Counted from the first letter of the stretch, positions 16,937-25,337 are shown. The stretch: DNA of 64,000 bases from Sphingobacterium pedocola (GCF_015209965.1 NZ_MU158689.1:1496260-1560259); one strand, 5' to 3'. The notes: generated from the letters alone by a model not told the origin. Made by a program: numbers and translations.

Positions 16937-16941
16937 AAATA

Positions 16942-19320
16942 GTGAGTCAAGCTATATTTTTGGTAAAGTCAACGATGTGCATCATCGGCTTATTCTTTTT
17001 CAGTTTACCGGCCTATACCCAAGGGCTGCACCAGATCCGGGGGCGTGTGCTCGATGAGTCCGGGAATCCGGTCGTACAGGCCACCGTCGTGCTCCTTCCC
17101 GATCAGCATACAACGATTACCGATAATGATGGCCGGTTTTCTTTCACAAAACTATATGAAGGCACCTATCAAGTACGGATCAGCTGCGTGGGCTATCATC
17201 AGATCGAACAGGATTTGCCTTTGGAAAAGTCACGCACTGTAGAACTGGTCTTGAAATCCAATGAAGCCAGCATTGCCGAAGTGTCCGTTCAGGAGCGGCA
17301 GCGAAGCGTTGACAACCTCATCAAAGCCGAAAATTCAGCTATGCCGGTCAAGGTAATTACCCGACGGGAAATCGAGCTCATGGGCAGCCGACGCTTGGAC
17401 GAGGTGTTAAAGGAACAGACCGGTATCGCCGTTGTCAATGATATTGCAGGAGGTACACGCGCGATCGGTGTACAGGTGCAAGGCTTCAGCAGCAACTATG
17501 TCATGGTACTCATCGACGGACAGCCTATGCTCGGCCGCAATAGCGGCAACTTTGACCTTTCGCGCATCTCCGTAACGAATATCGAACGCATCGAAGTCAT
17601 TAAGGGAGCCACCTCCTGCCTCTACGGCAGCGATGCCTTAGGAGGAGCTATTAATATTATTACGCGACATGGCGCCGTGGCACCTCAGGCGCACGCCTCG
17701 CTGCTCTATGGTAGTCAGAATATTGTAGACGCTACACTAGAAGGTGAAACTCCTTTCGCTAACCAACGTGGTTCCGTAGTCGTTTCGGGCAACTATTACC
17801 GTACAGATGGTTTCAATACCGATCCCAGATACCTTACCGGTGAAAGCACAACGGTACCTCCCAGTCAGGATTATAGCGTTCAGGGGCGCACACGCTATCG
17901 CATCAGCAAAAACGGAACAATCGGCCTTACCGGCCGTTATGCGGCACGTCGTTCCAAAATGATCAATGGTTGGTCTGAAGATATGACGATCAACGATAAG
18001 CAGCTGATTCAAGACGTTAATTTATCTGGCAGTTACGACCATACCTTCAGCAACGGCCTACGCAGCATGACACGTTATTATTTTACCCGCGTTCATACAG
18101 ATATACAGGCCGACTGGGTGCGGCAAGGTGTGCTGGCCAGCGCAGAAGAATTTGGGCAGCAGGTACACCGTGTCGAGCAGCAGTTTGCCTATAGCCTAAT
18201 CAACAGTCTTAAGTTTACCGGAGGTTTAGGCGGAAGCATGGAAGTTATGGATGATCAGGACCTTGACGATAAGCGGTCGCTCAATACCGCTTTTGCTTTT
18301 CTACAGACCGAATGGAAGCCCATGGATCGTATGTTGACCACATTGGGTCTGCGCTACGATTACACCAATGTATACGATGGCCGCCTCAGCCCGAGTTTCG
18401 GATTACAGTATCACATCAGCCCCACCCTCTTGGCGAAGGCTGGCGTAGGTGCCGGATTTAAGGCACCGGATTACAAAATGCGTTATCAGGTCTTTTTTAA
18501 TCCGCAGGCCAATTACCTTGTAGTGGGTACCGACCGGGTCGCCGATGTAATCCATGCGATGGAAACTAGCGGGGAGCTCAGCTCGAAGAACAGCTATATG
18601 CTCAACCGCGTAGCTGGAAATTTGAAGGCCGAAAAAAGTTTATCCAACAATATCAGCTTGGTATGGACCCCGACTCCAAAATGGCAAAATGAAGTTTCGG
18701 TCTTCTACCATCGTATCAACAACCAGATCAACTCGGTTATTGTTGGTACGACAACCTCATTTTCGCAAATATATACTTACCGGAATCTCCCCCAAGCGGT
18801 CAACAAGGGGTTTGAAGTTTCCACTACGTACCAAGCTACGCGCGATCTACAGCTTTCCGCGGGTTATCAATACCTCATCGCCAAAGATCTCAGTGTACTG
18901 GATAGCATCCGCGCCGGCCGATGGCCTTATAATCAAACCATTAATAATCCGGCAACGGGCGAATCCCGGGAGCCTACCGTAAAGGATTATTGGGGTATAG
19001 AAGACCGCTCGCGCCATATGGTCAACCTCAAAGCACTTTATACCTATCGACCTTGGGATACGAACTTTAATCTACGCGCTAATGTCCGCGGCAAATACCC
19101 TTTTCAGGAGACGACCACCAATCAGTTTATTGATGAGTTTGATGAATTTGTACCATATCATGTCCTGCTTAACTTAACAATAGAAAAAAGCTTATGGAAC
19201 AGAAAGTTAACCTTACGGTTAATAGCGGATAATCTGCTCAACTTCACACACCGCAATATGCTTGGTCAGCCAGGTAGGGTCATACTAGGTGGGGTAAGTT
19301 ATCGGTGGGTTAGAGACTAG
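16942..19320 (+). CDS. TonB-dependent haem receptor (HmuR-like)
   Basis: Outer-membrane receptor of 792 residues. A signal peptide (MCIIGLFFFSLPAYTQG) is followed by a carboxypeptidase-regulatory-like domain at about 30-110 (IRGRVLDESGNPVVQATVVL), a plug at about 130-235 (MGSRRLDEVLKEQTGIAVV; NIERIEVIKGATSCLYGSDA; LGGAINIITR) and a 22-strand-type barrel ending in SYRWVRD. GTG 16942 gives the longest signal peptide; ATG 16975 is an alternative. The last codons and the stop are made of a 14-bp tandem repeat. The following hmuY-type genes and the divergent hmuTUV genes make haem the likely cargo. Confidence 0.93.
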   Translation: MSQAIFLVKSTMCIIGLFFFSLPAYTQGLHQIRGRVLDESGNPVVQATVVLLPDQHTTITDNDGRFSFTKLYEGTYQVRISCVGYHQIEQDLPLEKSRTVELVLKSNEASIAEVSVQERQRSVDNLIKAENSAMPVKVITRREIELMGSRRLDEVLKEQTGIAVVNDIAGGTRAIGVQVQGFSSNYVMVLIDGQPMLGRNSGNFDLSRISVTNIERIEVIKGATSCLYGSDALGGAINIITRHGAVAPQAHASLLYGSQNIVDATLEGETPFANQRGSVVVSGNYYRTDGFNTDPRYLTGESTTVPPSQDYSVQGRTRYRISKNGTIGLTGRYAARRSKMINGWSEDMTINDKQLIQDVNLSGSYDHTFSNGLRSMTRYYFTRVHTDIQADWVRQGVLASAEEFGQQVHRVEQQFAYSLINSLKFTGGLGGSMEVMDDQDLDDKRSLNTAFAFLQTEWKPMDRMLTTLGLRYDYTNVYDGRLSPSFGLQYHISPTLLAKAGVGAGFKAPDYKMRYQVFFNPQANYLVVGTDRVADVIHAMETSGELSSKNSYMLNRVAGNLKAEKSLSNNISLVWTPTPKWQNEVSVFYHRINNQINSVIVGTTTSFSQIYTYRNLPQAVNKGFEVSTTYQATRDLQLSAGYQYLIAKDLSVLDSIRAGRWPYNQTINNPATGESREPTVKDYWGIEDRSRHMVNLKALYTYRPWDTNFNLRANVRGKYPFQETTTNQFIDEFDEFVPYHVLLNLTIEKSLWNRKLTLRLIADNLLNFTHRNMLGQPGRVILGGVSYRWVRD

Positions 19321-19348
19321 GGGTTAGAGACTAGGGGTTAGAGACTAG
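19307..19348. repeat. Three exact 14-bp repeats at the receptor stop codon
   Basis: GGGTTAGAGACTAG is repeated at 19307-19320, 19321-19334 and 19335-19348. The first copy encodes the receptor C-terminus (V-R-D) and its TAG stop; every copy carries a TAG in that frame position. Confidence 0.95.
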
Positions 19349-19423
19349 GGTAAAGTTGTAAAGATCAGTGCTTAAAATGATTTCTGCAGTGTGCTATACT
19401 TTACGGTTAGCCGACTTTACAAA

Positions 19424-19472
19424 TACTTAATACTTAATACTCAATACTCACTACTTAATACTCAATACTAAT
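19424..19472. repeat. Heptamer array TACTTAA x7 before the first hmuY gene
   Basis: Seven contiguous 7-bp units, consensus TACTTAA with TACTCAA and TACTCAC variants, end in TACTAAT six bases before the ATG (19479). The 16 bases from TACTAAT through the ATG are identical to those before the second hmuY gene. Confidence 0.95.
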
Positions 19473-19478
19473 ATAAAA

Positions 19479-20210
19479 ATGAAAACACTACAAATAATAC
19501 TAAATGAATGCCGGAGTATCTTCTTGCTGGGCAAGGTATGTTTCGGACTGCTGTTTGTTCTGTCGCTTGCTTCCTGCGGTAAAGATGAAGATCCTCGGCC
19601 GGCACTGGAGGACGGAAAAAGTACCGTTATCTACGATTTGGCAGGTGATCTGGAAGCGTCCATGGCCGAGGGTGTGGAAGGGAAGGAAAAACGCCCTTTT
19701 TATACTTTTCTTTTCCGGTTCCGCGATCAGAAGCAAATCTGGATCAAAACCAAGCAGGATTCTTTGCAATGGCTTAAAACGAAAGATTGGGATATTGCCT
19801 TCACCGGCCCGTATAATTCGGAGGTGTATGTTAACAATGCCCAGTATCAGTTTAATCCTGGATTTGAAGGAGAAGCGACCAGTACGGCTGTTATCAAACT
19901 GGATCAATCCTACGAAGCTGTCAGCACCGCGCCTGATGATGCCGAATTTGATCAAAGCGAAGTGACCAAAATCGGATGGGCATCTTCGGAATCATCCTAC
20001 GGCTGGTTTCGGTATAGCTTAAGTACCCATATTATGCAGGCTTTGCCCAACAGAACCTATGTAATCCGGTTGCCCGACGGCAAATACGCCAAGTTACAGC
20101 TTATCAATGCCTATAAAGGCAATCCGCCAGCAGTAACGAATATGAATTGGCCGGCCCCCTATTTCACCTTCCGGTATTACGTACAACAGGATGGCAGCAA
20201 GAATCTATAG
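19479..20210 (+). CDS. HmuY-family haem-binding lipoprotein (copy 1)
   Basis: Surface or periplasmic haem-capture lipoprotein, 243 residues. The lipobox ends at C33 (VLSLASC). HmuY features are KTKDWDIAFTGPYNSEVYVN (the W-D-I-x-F strand), then NRTYVIRLPDGKYAKLQLIN and the terminal PYFTFRYYVQQDG. The first gene after the receptor, as hmuR-hmuY in Porphyromonas. The histidines and methionines that hold haem cannot be assigned by eye. Expression may vary through the heptamer array just upstream. Confidence 0.87.
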   Translation: MKTLQIILNECRSIFLLGKVCFGLLFVLSLASCGKDEDPRPALEDGKSTVIYDLAGDLEASMAEGVEGKEKRPFYTFLFRFRDQKQIWIKTKQDSLQWLKTKDWDIAFTGPYNSEVYVNNAQYQFNPGFEGEATSTAVIKLDQSYEAVSTAPDDAEFDQSEVTKIGWASSESSYGWFRYSLSTHIMQALPNRTYVIRLPDGKYAKLQLINAYKGNPPAVTNMNWPAPYFTFRYYVQQDGSKNL

Positions 20211-20249
20211 GGATTGGTAATTGGTGACTTCCCGAAGGTAACATATCAT

Positions 20250-20336
20250 CGTCATCGCGAACCTGAAGAACGAAGGTGCAGCGATCTAATTACGTCAAAA
20301 ACACAGATCGCTGCGTCTTTCTTCCTCGCGATGACG
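20250..20336. repeat. REP-like hairpin 1
   Basis: Outer arms CGTCATCGCGA (20250-20260) and TCGCGATGACG (20326-20336) are perfect complements; inner arms GCAGCGATCT (20278-20287) and AGATCGCTGC (20305-20314) also pair. This is the 'CGTCATTGCGAGGA...GCAATC' interspersed family. It could end the upstream transcript. Confidence 0.85.
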
Positions 20337-20348
20337 CTATTATTTACT

Positions 20349-20433
20349 CGTCAGAACGAGGAATACGACGCGGCAGTCTTTTCAAAACTTATAATAATAA
20401 GATTGCTTCTTCGCTACGCTCATCGCAATGACG
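20349..20433. repeat. REP-like hairpin 2 (diverged)
   Basis: A weaker second copy: CGTCAGAACGAGGAA near 20350 opposite GCTCATCGCAATGACG near 20418-20433. Same family as the preceding hairpin, more diverged. Confidence 0.55.
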
Positions 20434-20438
20434 TGTTA

Positions 20439-20531
20439 TACTTAATACTTAATACTCAATAGTTTAATAATAAACATATTAATACTTAATACTTAATACT
20501 TAATACTTAATACTTAATACTTAATACTAAT
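20439..20531. repeat. Heptamer arrays TACTTAA before the second hmuY gene
   Basis: Three units at 20439-20459 and, after a 23-bp interruption, six perfect TACTTAA units plus TACTAAT at 20483-20531, six bases before the ATG (20538). Perfect units and contact with the ribosome-binding region make slippage-driven expression change plausible. Confidence 0.95.
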
Positions 20532-20537
20532 ATAAAA

Positions 20538-21221
20538 ATGAACAAACTATTTAAAATTGCCGCACTAGCATGTGCATTGACTGTAGGATTTACCGCGTGT
20601 GACAAACATGCCGAGACACCGTTAGAACAGGAATACCAAGCCAAGGTAATGGTAAAAGATGGCGAGACAAAAGACCTGGCCAATGTCTCTACCACCGTTA
20701 ACACAAAAGGCACCATTCGTCGGAGCGGAGATGTGTATGCGCTACGTAATTTCAGACAGTTTACCATTGGTGAAAATGGAAGTGCTACAGAAACCGCGGC
20801 TACTAATTTCTACTTTGATTTTAAAGAGAATGATGGTGTAAACGCCGCCAATAGTCCATTAATTCTACCTGCTACGACAGCTGCAAAATTGATTGCCAAC
20901 GCAGATAAAGGTTACACCTTATATTATATCGACAAGGCATTCGAAGAAGTCAGTGCGAATGACAATTACCTCCCCGCTGCGGAAAACACATTAGGTTTGC
21001 AATCTGCCTATGCACCAAATGTCATTGGTTGGGCGAGTTACACCGGTGGACCAAAACATCAAGTTATCCCTGTAGAAAACCGGACAATCGTTATTTTTAA
21101 AGACGGCAAAGCATTCTTTAAACTAAGAGTAAACAGTGTTTATTCCAACGGAGAACCGGAGAAAGAAGAAGCGCCTACCAACTATTTTTACTATTCCATA
21201 GACTATCAGGAATTCAAATAG
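20538..21221 (+). CDS. HmuY-family lipoprotein (copy 2)
   Basis: 227 residues with lipobox C21 (TVGFTAC). The core has the family pattern FTIGENGSATETAATNFYFD, a long middle strand (YTLYYIDKAFEEVSANDNYL), GWASYTGGPKHQVIPVENRT and IVIFKDGKAFFKLRVNSVYS, which corresponds to the R-T-Y/V-I ... G-K-Y-A-K-L block of HmuY, and a terminal NYFYYSIDYQ. It is closer to copy 4 than to copy 1 (shared F-x-F-x-x-N-D style region). It has its own heptamer-array leader and a terminator-like hairpin downstream. Confidence 0.8.
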   Translation: MNKLFKIAALACALTVGFTACDKHAETPLEQEYQAKVMVKDGETKDLANVSTTVNTKGTIRRSGDVYALRNFRQFTIGENGSATETAATNFYFDFKENDGVNAANSPLILPATTAAKLIANADKGYTLYYIDKAFEEVSANDNYLPAAENTLGLQSAYAPNVIGWASYTGGPKHQVIPVENRTIVIFKDGKAFFKLRVNSVYSNGEPEKEEAPTNYFYYSIDYQEFK

Positions 21222-21234
21222 ATTCCACAACATC

Positions 21235-21280
21235 AGAGGCGCAGTAATAATCTTCGATACCCCTTCGGAGCCGCGCCTCT
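21235..21280 (+). terminator. Hairpin terminator after HmuY copy 2
   Basis: Arms AGAGGCGC (21235-21242) and GCGCCTCT (21273-21280) with a loop containing a smaller CGATACC/CGGAG structure, followed by ACTTTTAT. Confidence 0.65.
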
Positions 21281-21330
21281 ACTTTTATAAGGCCGAATTT
21301 CATAAACAAACTTTAGTTGTCCTTAGATTA

Positions 21331-21353
21331 TTATTTAGAAACAGTATAAATAA
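21331..21353. promoter_or_regulatory. 23-bp dyad, candidate Fur-type operator (HmuY3 operon, distal)
   Basis: Arms TTATTT (21331-21336) and AAATAA (21348-21353), inner AGAA / TAT. Same length and arm spacing as three other sites in the haem island; the inner half-sites are weaker here. Confidence 0.5.
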
Positions 21354-21423
21354 AAATCACTTTTCATACATCAAATATCAATTTTCATACATCGATATGA
21401 TAAAACAGACGTTACCTTTACTA

Positions 21424-21446
21424 TTATTTAGAATCATTACAAATAA
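21424..21446. promoter_or_regulatory. 23-bp dyad, candidate Fur-type operator (HmuY3 operon, proximal)
   Basis: Arms TTATTT (21424-21429) and AAATAA (21441-21446) with inner AAT/ATT around C. It ends 13 bp before the ATG, nearly the same position as the site at the receptor start. Confidence 0.65.
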
Positions 21447-21459
21447 ATAACCGACAAAT

Positions 21460-22257
21460 ATGAATAAGAAAGTTATAAACGCAGTCATCAAAGGTAAATA
21501 CCTTATCCTTGCTTTTTTGCTTATTGGCATCGCTTCTTCCTGCGATAAGGGCAGCGACCCCAAGCCCGATGATGAAGTCGTCCCGCCAGATGATACAACG
21601 CCTACAGATGAAAGCATGTTTTATAAGCTGCATCGGGTAGAGAACTATCAGGGTACGCAGGATAATGACGGTGTCAACGCCGCGCCTACTATTTTCTTCA
21701 GTCTCGAAACCAAGAAACCTGTGGAAGAAAAATACAAACAGACCAACCGTTGGGACGTTGCGTTCAGCAGCTTGTTCAACAGCTTTCTGTCGGGCAATAA
21801 TGGCACCAATTCCACCAATTCCGGTTACGGCAATGCAGCCCGGGGCGGCATCATGATCGTAGAAAAGCCATTTGATGAAGTGGTCAATATTCCCACCGAC
21901 AGTGAATTCAAAACCGCAGGCGACCTGATTGGTACAGATGACTACGGCGACTACGGCGAGGGTATGGGCTGGTACCTTTATGATTTTTATGGCACCATTA
22001 TGCGAAACGGCGCTGTACAGGATGCCCACGTCGCGTATGCCTTAGGCAACCCCCTCACGATGAAAAACGGCAGTATCATCCCTGCACGTACGGTTATCGT
22101 CCGGACAGCCAAGGGAAACTACGCCAAGATCAAGATGATCTCCTGTTATAAGGACCTGTATACACCGGCACAATGGTACAAAGACGCACCGCATATGTTC
22201 TTTACCTTCGAGTATGTCATCGTACCAAAGGAAAGTGCCAAGTTCGAAATCAAATAA
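21460..22257 (+). CDS. HmuY-family lipoprotein (copy 3)
   Basis: 265 residues with lipobox C28 (LLIGIASSC) and a Pro/Asp-rich linker (DPKPDDEVVPPDDTTPTD). The HmuY core is clear: NDGVNAAPTIFFSLETKKPV, NRWDVAFSSLFNSFLSGNNG, IPARTVIVRTAKGNYAKIKM and HMFFTFEYVIV. The Asn/Gly/Ser-rich loop (GNNGTNSTNSGYGN) is distinctive. First gene of a tight plus-strand run with two other lipoproteins (25- and 21-bp gaps) and preceded by two 23-bp dyads, so it is probably iron/haem-regulated. Confidence 0.88.
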   Translation: MNKKVINAVIKGKYLILAFLLIGIASSCDKGSDPKPDDEVVPPDDTTPTDESMFYKLHRVENYQGTQDNDGVNAAPTIFFSLETKKPVEEKYKQTNRWDVAFSSLFNSFLSGNNGTNSTNSGYGNAARGGIMIVEKPFDEVVNIPTDSEFKTAGDLIGTDDYGDYGEGMGWYLYDFYGTIMRNGAVQDAHVAYALGNPLTMKNGSIIPARTVIVRTAKGNYAKIKMISCYKDLYTPAQWYKDAPHMFFTFEYVIVPKESAKFEIK

Positions 22258-22282
22258 CAACCGTATTTAATAATAATAAATA

Positions 22283-23074
22283 ATGAATCCAACAACCAAA
22301 TTTTTAGCATGTGCCCTGCTGGGTTTCATCGGGTTGTCATCCTGTACCAAGACAGAGATCACACCCTATGAAGAAGAGCCGGCAAAACTAATCAGCAGCT
22401 ACAAGATCGTCAATACGAGCAATGAACTGAAAGGTATGGTCAACGAAAAGGAAAAAACCATTACCGTAGTGATTCCTTATGGTGAGTATTACAACTCCCT
22501 GGAACCCGAGATTACCTTAGCCAGCGGCAACACCTTAAAAGCCGATGCCGATACACTGATCACCGATGTATTCGATTACTTTGTGAACGGTCGCGATATC
22601 CTGTACCCCATTACGGATCAGCAGGGTAAGACCACGACTTTTAAGCTGATTATCAATACGCTGCAACCAACATTAGAATTTGAAGAAATCAGCACCAGTG
22701 CCAGTAGCCCTAAGATATTCGATATGTCAAATACCAGCATCATCAACACCAACTTAGGATTCCAGATATATAACACCAACCTCCTCTATCCCTATTCTGG
22801 CAATACCGAGTTGAACAATGATCTCACCATGGGCACTGCGCTAATCGCGGAAGACGGCACAGAATATAAGTTTAAAACAGCCGGCGCCAGCCCCCGACCT
22901 GGTTATATCAATATAAACCTGGGATATATAGAAGGCTACATCGTACCGGGCAGCAGCCCACCGATATATACGATGACGCCACCGGCCGGCCTGTACCGTT
23001 TAAAGGTGCGGTTCTACAATCGGGAAACCACCTTACAGTATCCAATCCGGATTATTTATTCAAAACCGTTATAA
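22283..23074 (+). CDS. Lipoprotein of unknown function, DUF5018-like
   Basis: 263 residues, lipobox C21 (LGFIGLSSC). The N-terminal half resembles the short immunoglobulin-like DUF5018 modules found near haem and TonB loci: LISSYKIVNTSNELKGMVNE, then KTITVVIPYGEYYNSLEPEI and a TTFKLII strand. The C-terminal half is rich in aromatic and hydroxyl residues (YININLGYIEGYIVPGSSPP) and predicted beta. Probably exposed on the cell surface; 25 bp after HmuY copy 3 and 21 bp before another lipoprotein of similar design, suggesting the two act together. No enzymatic motif is seen. Confidence 0.75.
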   Translation: MNPTTKFLACALLGFIGLSSCTKTEITPYEEEPAKLISSYKIVNTSNELKGMVNEKEKTITVVIPYGEYYNSLEPEITLASGNTLKADADTLITDVFDYFVNGRDILYPITDQQGKTTTFKLIINTLQPTLEFEEISTSASSPKIFDMSNTSIINTNLGFQIYNTNLLYPYSGNTELNNDLTMGTALIAEDGTEYKFKTAGASPRPGYININLGYIEGYIVPGSSPPIYTMTPPAGLYRLKVRFYNRETTLQYPIRIIYSKPL

Positions 23075-23095
23075 CAAAAGAAAAAGACATAAAAA

Positions 23096-24097
23096 ATGAA
23101 CAGCATAACTATACTAAAACCTTATACTTTCTACTTGCTGGCAGGGTTGCTATGCTTTACCTCCTGCAAGAAGGAGTACGAAACCGCGCCCACACCCTAT
23201 AACGAGCTGATCTCGTTCAAGGTACCCTATCTGGATGGTAAAGATACCCTCATCGGCATCATCGAAGGTGACAATATATCCATCTGGTGGCCTACCCTCG
23301 CCGAATACCCTTTGCCGGCAGAAGTAAAACCGGTCGTCGACATCTCCCGCAATGCGCAGGTATCACCTGCTTCGGAAGCTGCAGTCGAATTGAAAGATGG
23401 CATGAGCTACACCGTCACCGCGCAAGACGGCAGCAGCCGTACCTATACGATCAGGCTGACTGCCGAGCTGCCCCCTCCGCCGGCATTCACACAGGAATAT
23501 GCGCAGCAGGTAGAAGTAGGAGATATGATTCGGCTTCATTTAGCGAACGTGGTCGGCAACGATGAGATCTTCCTACAAAGCGAGGATAACACCGAGTATC
23601 CACTGTTACTACAGAGTCAACGCGTCTCAACATACACTAATTACATCTTAGATCAACCGGATGGCTCAGGCATACAGGTAGGCGAATACTATGTGAAGAT
23701 CAAAAACAAGTACCATACCGTGCGCAGCGAAGGCAAGTTTATCACCGTCAAAGACGAGCCTGCCCGCCCTTATCTCCTGTTCAACCATACGGATACCATC
23801 CGGGCAAAGCGGGGGGATATCCTGTCCTTTCCGGTACGGCACCTGTCACCTTCGCTAACAATGTATGGTCTTTCAGTATCCTATAAGGTGAACAACTCAG
23901 ACAGGGAACTTTATTTTCCATACGTGGGTACAAACGATACCTATACCGAGTACCGTGTGCAGGTACCCGCTACAGCTCCGATTGGCACCGTAAGTGATGT
24001 GACAAACTATACTAATATTGACTTTGAAAAGCCTGACGGCGAATACGCTTGGACCGTAGCGCCATACAATCGGTATCCTATAAAAATCGTGGAATAA
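23096..24097 (+). CDS. Lipoprotein with tandem Ig-like modules
   Basis: 333 residues, lipobox C24 (GLLCFTSC). Residues about 35-125 repeat the plan of the preceding lipoprotein (ELISFKVPYLDGKDTLIGII; a central beta region; SYTVTAQDGSSRTYTIRLTA). Two further beta-rich modules follow (FTQEYAQQVEVGDMIRLHLA; RPYLLFNHTDTIRAKRGDIL), resembling IPT/TIG-type folds used for ligand or partner binding. It is third in the HmuY3 operon. Function unknown; a surface haem- or haemoprotein-binding role is only suggested by position. Confidence 0.72.
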   Translation: MNSITILKPYTFYLLAGLLCFTSCKKEYETAPTPYNELISFKVPYLDGKDTLIGIIEGDNISIWWPTLAEYPLPAEVKPVVDISRNAQVSPASEAAVELKDGMSYTVTAQDGSSRTYTIRLTAELPPPPAFTQEYAQQVEVGDMIRLHLANVVGNDEIFLQSEDNTEYPLLLQSQRVSTYTNYILDQPDGSGIQVGEYYVKIKNKYHTVRSEGKFITVKDEPARPYLLFNHTDTIRAKRGDILSFPVRHLSPSLTMYGLSVSYKVNNSDRELYFPYVGTNDTYTEYRVQVPATAPIGTVSDVTNYTNIDFEKPDGEYAWTVAPYNRYPIKIVE

Positions 24098-24256
24098 AAA
24101 AGAACAATATCGACCAAAAATAAAAAGGCCTCGGGTAGGCCAAGGAAGCAAAAGAAGGGGAAGTATGCATTCGAACTCCACCTCCCTTTCTCTCACTCTG
24201 CTCTCCGGATGATCCGGAAAAGCGCTTAAACAATTTACTCAAATTATTTAAACAAC

Positions 24257-25048
24257 ATGAAAACGTCAAATTTTCAACGAATCGTCAAAGGTACTAAAAA
24301 AAGTACCATGTTACTAGCGGCAGTTGCATTTGCCACCTCGGTTTCTTTCACATCCTGTAATAAGGACGATGCGCCGGGTGCAGACTTGAGCCTGCAAAAT
24401 GAGACGGCACAGGTCATATCACCGGGTGCTACGGCAACTTTTACCGGTGCTGCGGGTAGCATCAGCCGGGGATCTGGAGCAAACAACGGCATTTATACCG
24501 TAGCCAATTACTTTATCGATAATGGCATCCTGAGCGGTACAGGCTACCATATACCCAATGGCTTTTACTATTTCGACTTGAGCGAAAACGACAATGCGCC
24601 CGTACCTACCGGATCTACTACACCTACGGTAAGCTGGGACATCGCCTTTGGCGGTACCGGAAATGCCTACATCACGGTCAATAGCGGAGTTCGTCTGAAA
24701 GCGATCGACAAAGCCTTTGCTTCGGTTACTCTTACAGACACCACTGCAGCTACCCTAATCAGCATTGCTGCCGGCGGATTTGGCCATGACGGATTCCTTG
24801 CACCGGGGACACCTTCGTCGGATGTAGACCCAACTCCTGCAAGCATCACCGGATGGGCGAACTACTGGTTCGATCAGCATACATTGATAAAAATTGCCAA
24901 TCGTACCTTAATATTCAAAGATGCGGCCGGTAATGTTTATGCCTTTGACTTCGAAAGTGTCTACGAGAATGCGACTCCGATTCCGGGTGCATCAGGTTTT
25001 CCGGATAACTATTCCCGTTTACATTTTCGTTACAAAAAGCTGAACTAA
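24257..25048 (+). CDS. HmuY-family lipoprotein (copy 4)
   Basis: 263 residues, lipobox C34 (SVSFTSC). Family features include NGFYYFDLSENDNAPVPTGS, VSWDIAFGGTGNAYITVNSG (the W-D-I-A-F strand), IANRTLIFKDAAGNVYAFDF and a terminal YSRLHFRYKKLN. It follows the second lipoprotein after a 159-bp gap and is closed by a strong terminator, so it is the last gene of the HmuY block. Sequence similarity is greatest to copy 2 in the C-terminal third. Confidence 0.85.
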   Translation: MKTSNFQRIVKGTKKSTMLLAAVAFATSVSFTSCNKDDAPGADLSLQNETAQVISPGATATFTGAAGSISRGSGANNGIYTVANYFIDNGILSGTGYHIPNGFYYFDLSENDNAPVPTGSTTPTVSWDIAFGGTGNAYITVNSGVRLKAIDKAFASVTLTDTTAATLISIAAGGFGHDGFLAPGTPSSDVDPTPASITGWANYWFDQHTLIKIANRTLIFKDAAGNVYAFDFESVYENATPIPGASGFPDNYSRLHFRYKKLN

Positions 25049-25085
25049 CAACTTTTAGCTAACCTCAACACCATGTAACAATAAA

Positions 25086-25125
25086 CACCTGTGCGTTTGG
25101 TCGAGCGCACAGGTTGCTTTTTTTT
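25086..25125 (+). terminator. Rho-independent terminator of the HmuY block
   Basis: Perfect 9-bp arms ACCTGTGCG (25087-25095) and CGCACAGGT (25106-25114) followed by TGC and a run of eight or more T. Classical intrinsic terminator about 40 bp after HmuY copy 4. Confidence 0.92.
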
Positions 25126-25155
25126 GAAAGTGTTGATGTGATCCGATAAAAATCT

Positions 25156-25250
25156 TCATTTCGACGACGATAGGAAGAAAAATCAAAAGGCATTTTTAAA
25201 TAATATTGTCCATAGATTTCTCCATTGCGCTTTGCTCCAGTCGAAATGAC
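25156..25250. repeat. Interspersed inverted repeat (TTTCGAC...GTCGAAATGAC type)
   Basis: TCATTTCGAC (25156-25165) pairs with GTCGAAATGA (25240-25249); inside are AGGAAGAAAAATC and GATTTCTCC, also complementary in part. A third repeat family of the Bacteroidota 'gagaaatc' kind lying in the 289-bp gap before the S41 gene, which holds nothing else recognisable. Confidence 0.65.
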
Positions 25251-25337
25251 GGTATGGTTTGTAGGACTTCCTGTTATCGGTACCGTGTTGAATAGAAGAT
25301 ATTTTTGCTAAAATGAGATATTAAATATTATTAAACC

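Larger units (their letters stand above)
16627..16941. other. Divergent haem-uptake regulatory region
   Basis: 315 bp, strongly AT-rich, between hmuT and the receptor gene. It contains a copy of a GTCA-CCTGA/GGAAGGATC interspersed repeat near 16653-16690 and a 23-bp dyad at the receptor start. A lone TCTAAATAA half-site occurs near 16730 on the hmuT side. Confidence 0.6.
20211..20537. other. Intergenic region with REP-like hairpins and heptamers
   Basis: 327 bp between the first two hmuY genes, filled by two REP-type inverted repeats and two TACTTAA heptamer blocks. No coding sequence is supported. Confidence 0.7.

Noticed and set aside
24121..24145. GGCCT...AGGCC hairpin after the second Ig-like lipoprotein
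   Set aside because: Only 5-bp arms and no T-run; too weak to call a terminator within the HmuY operon.
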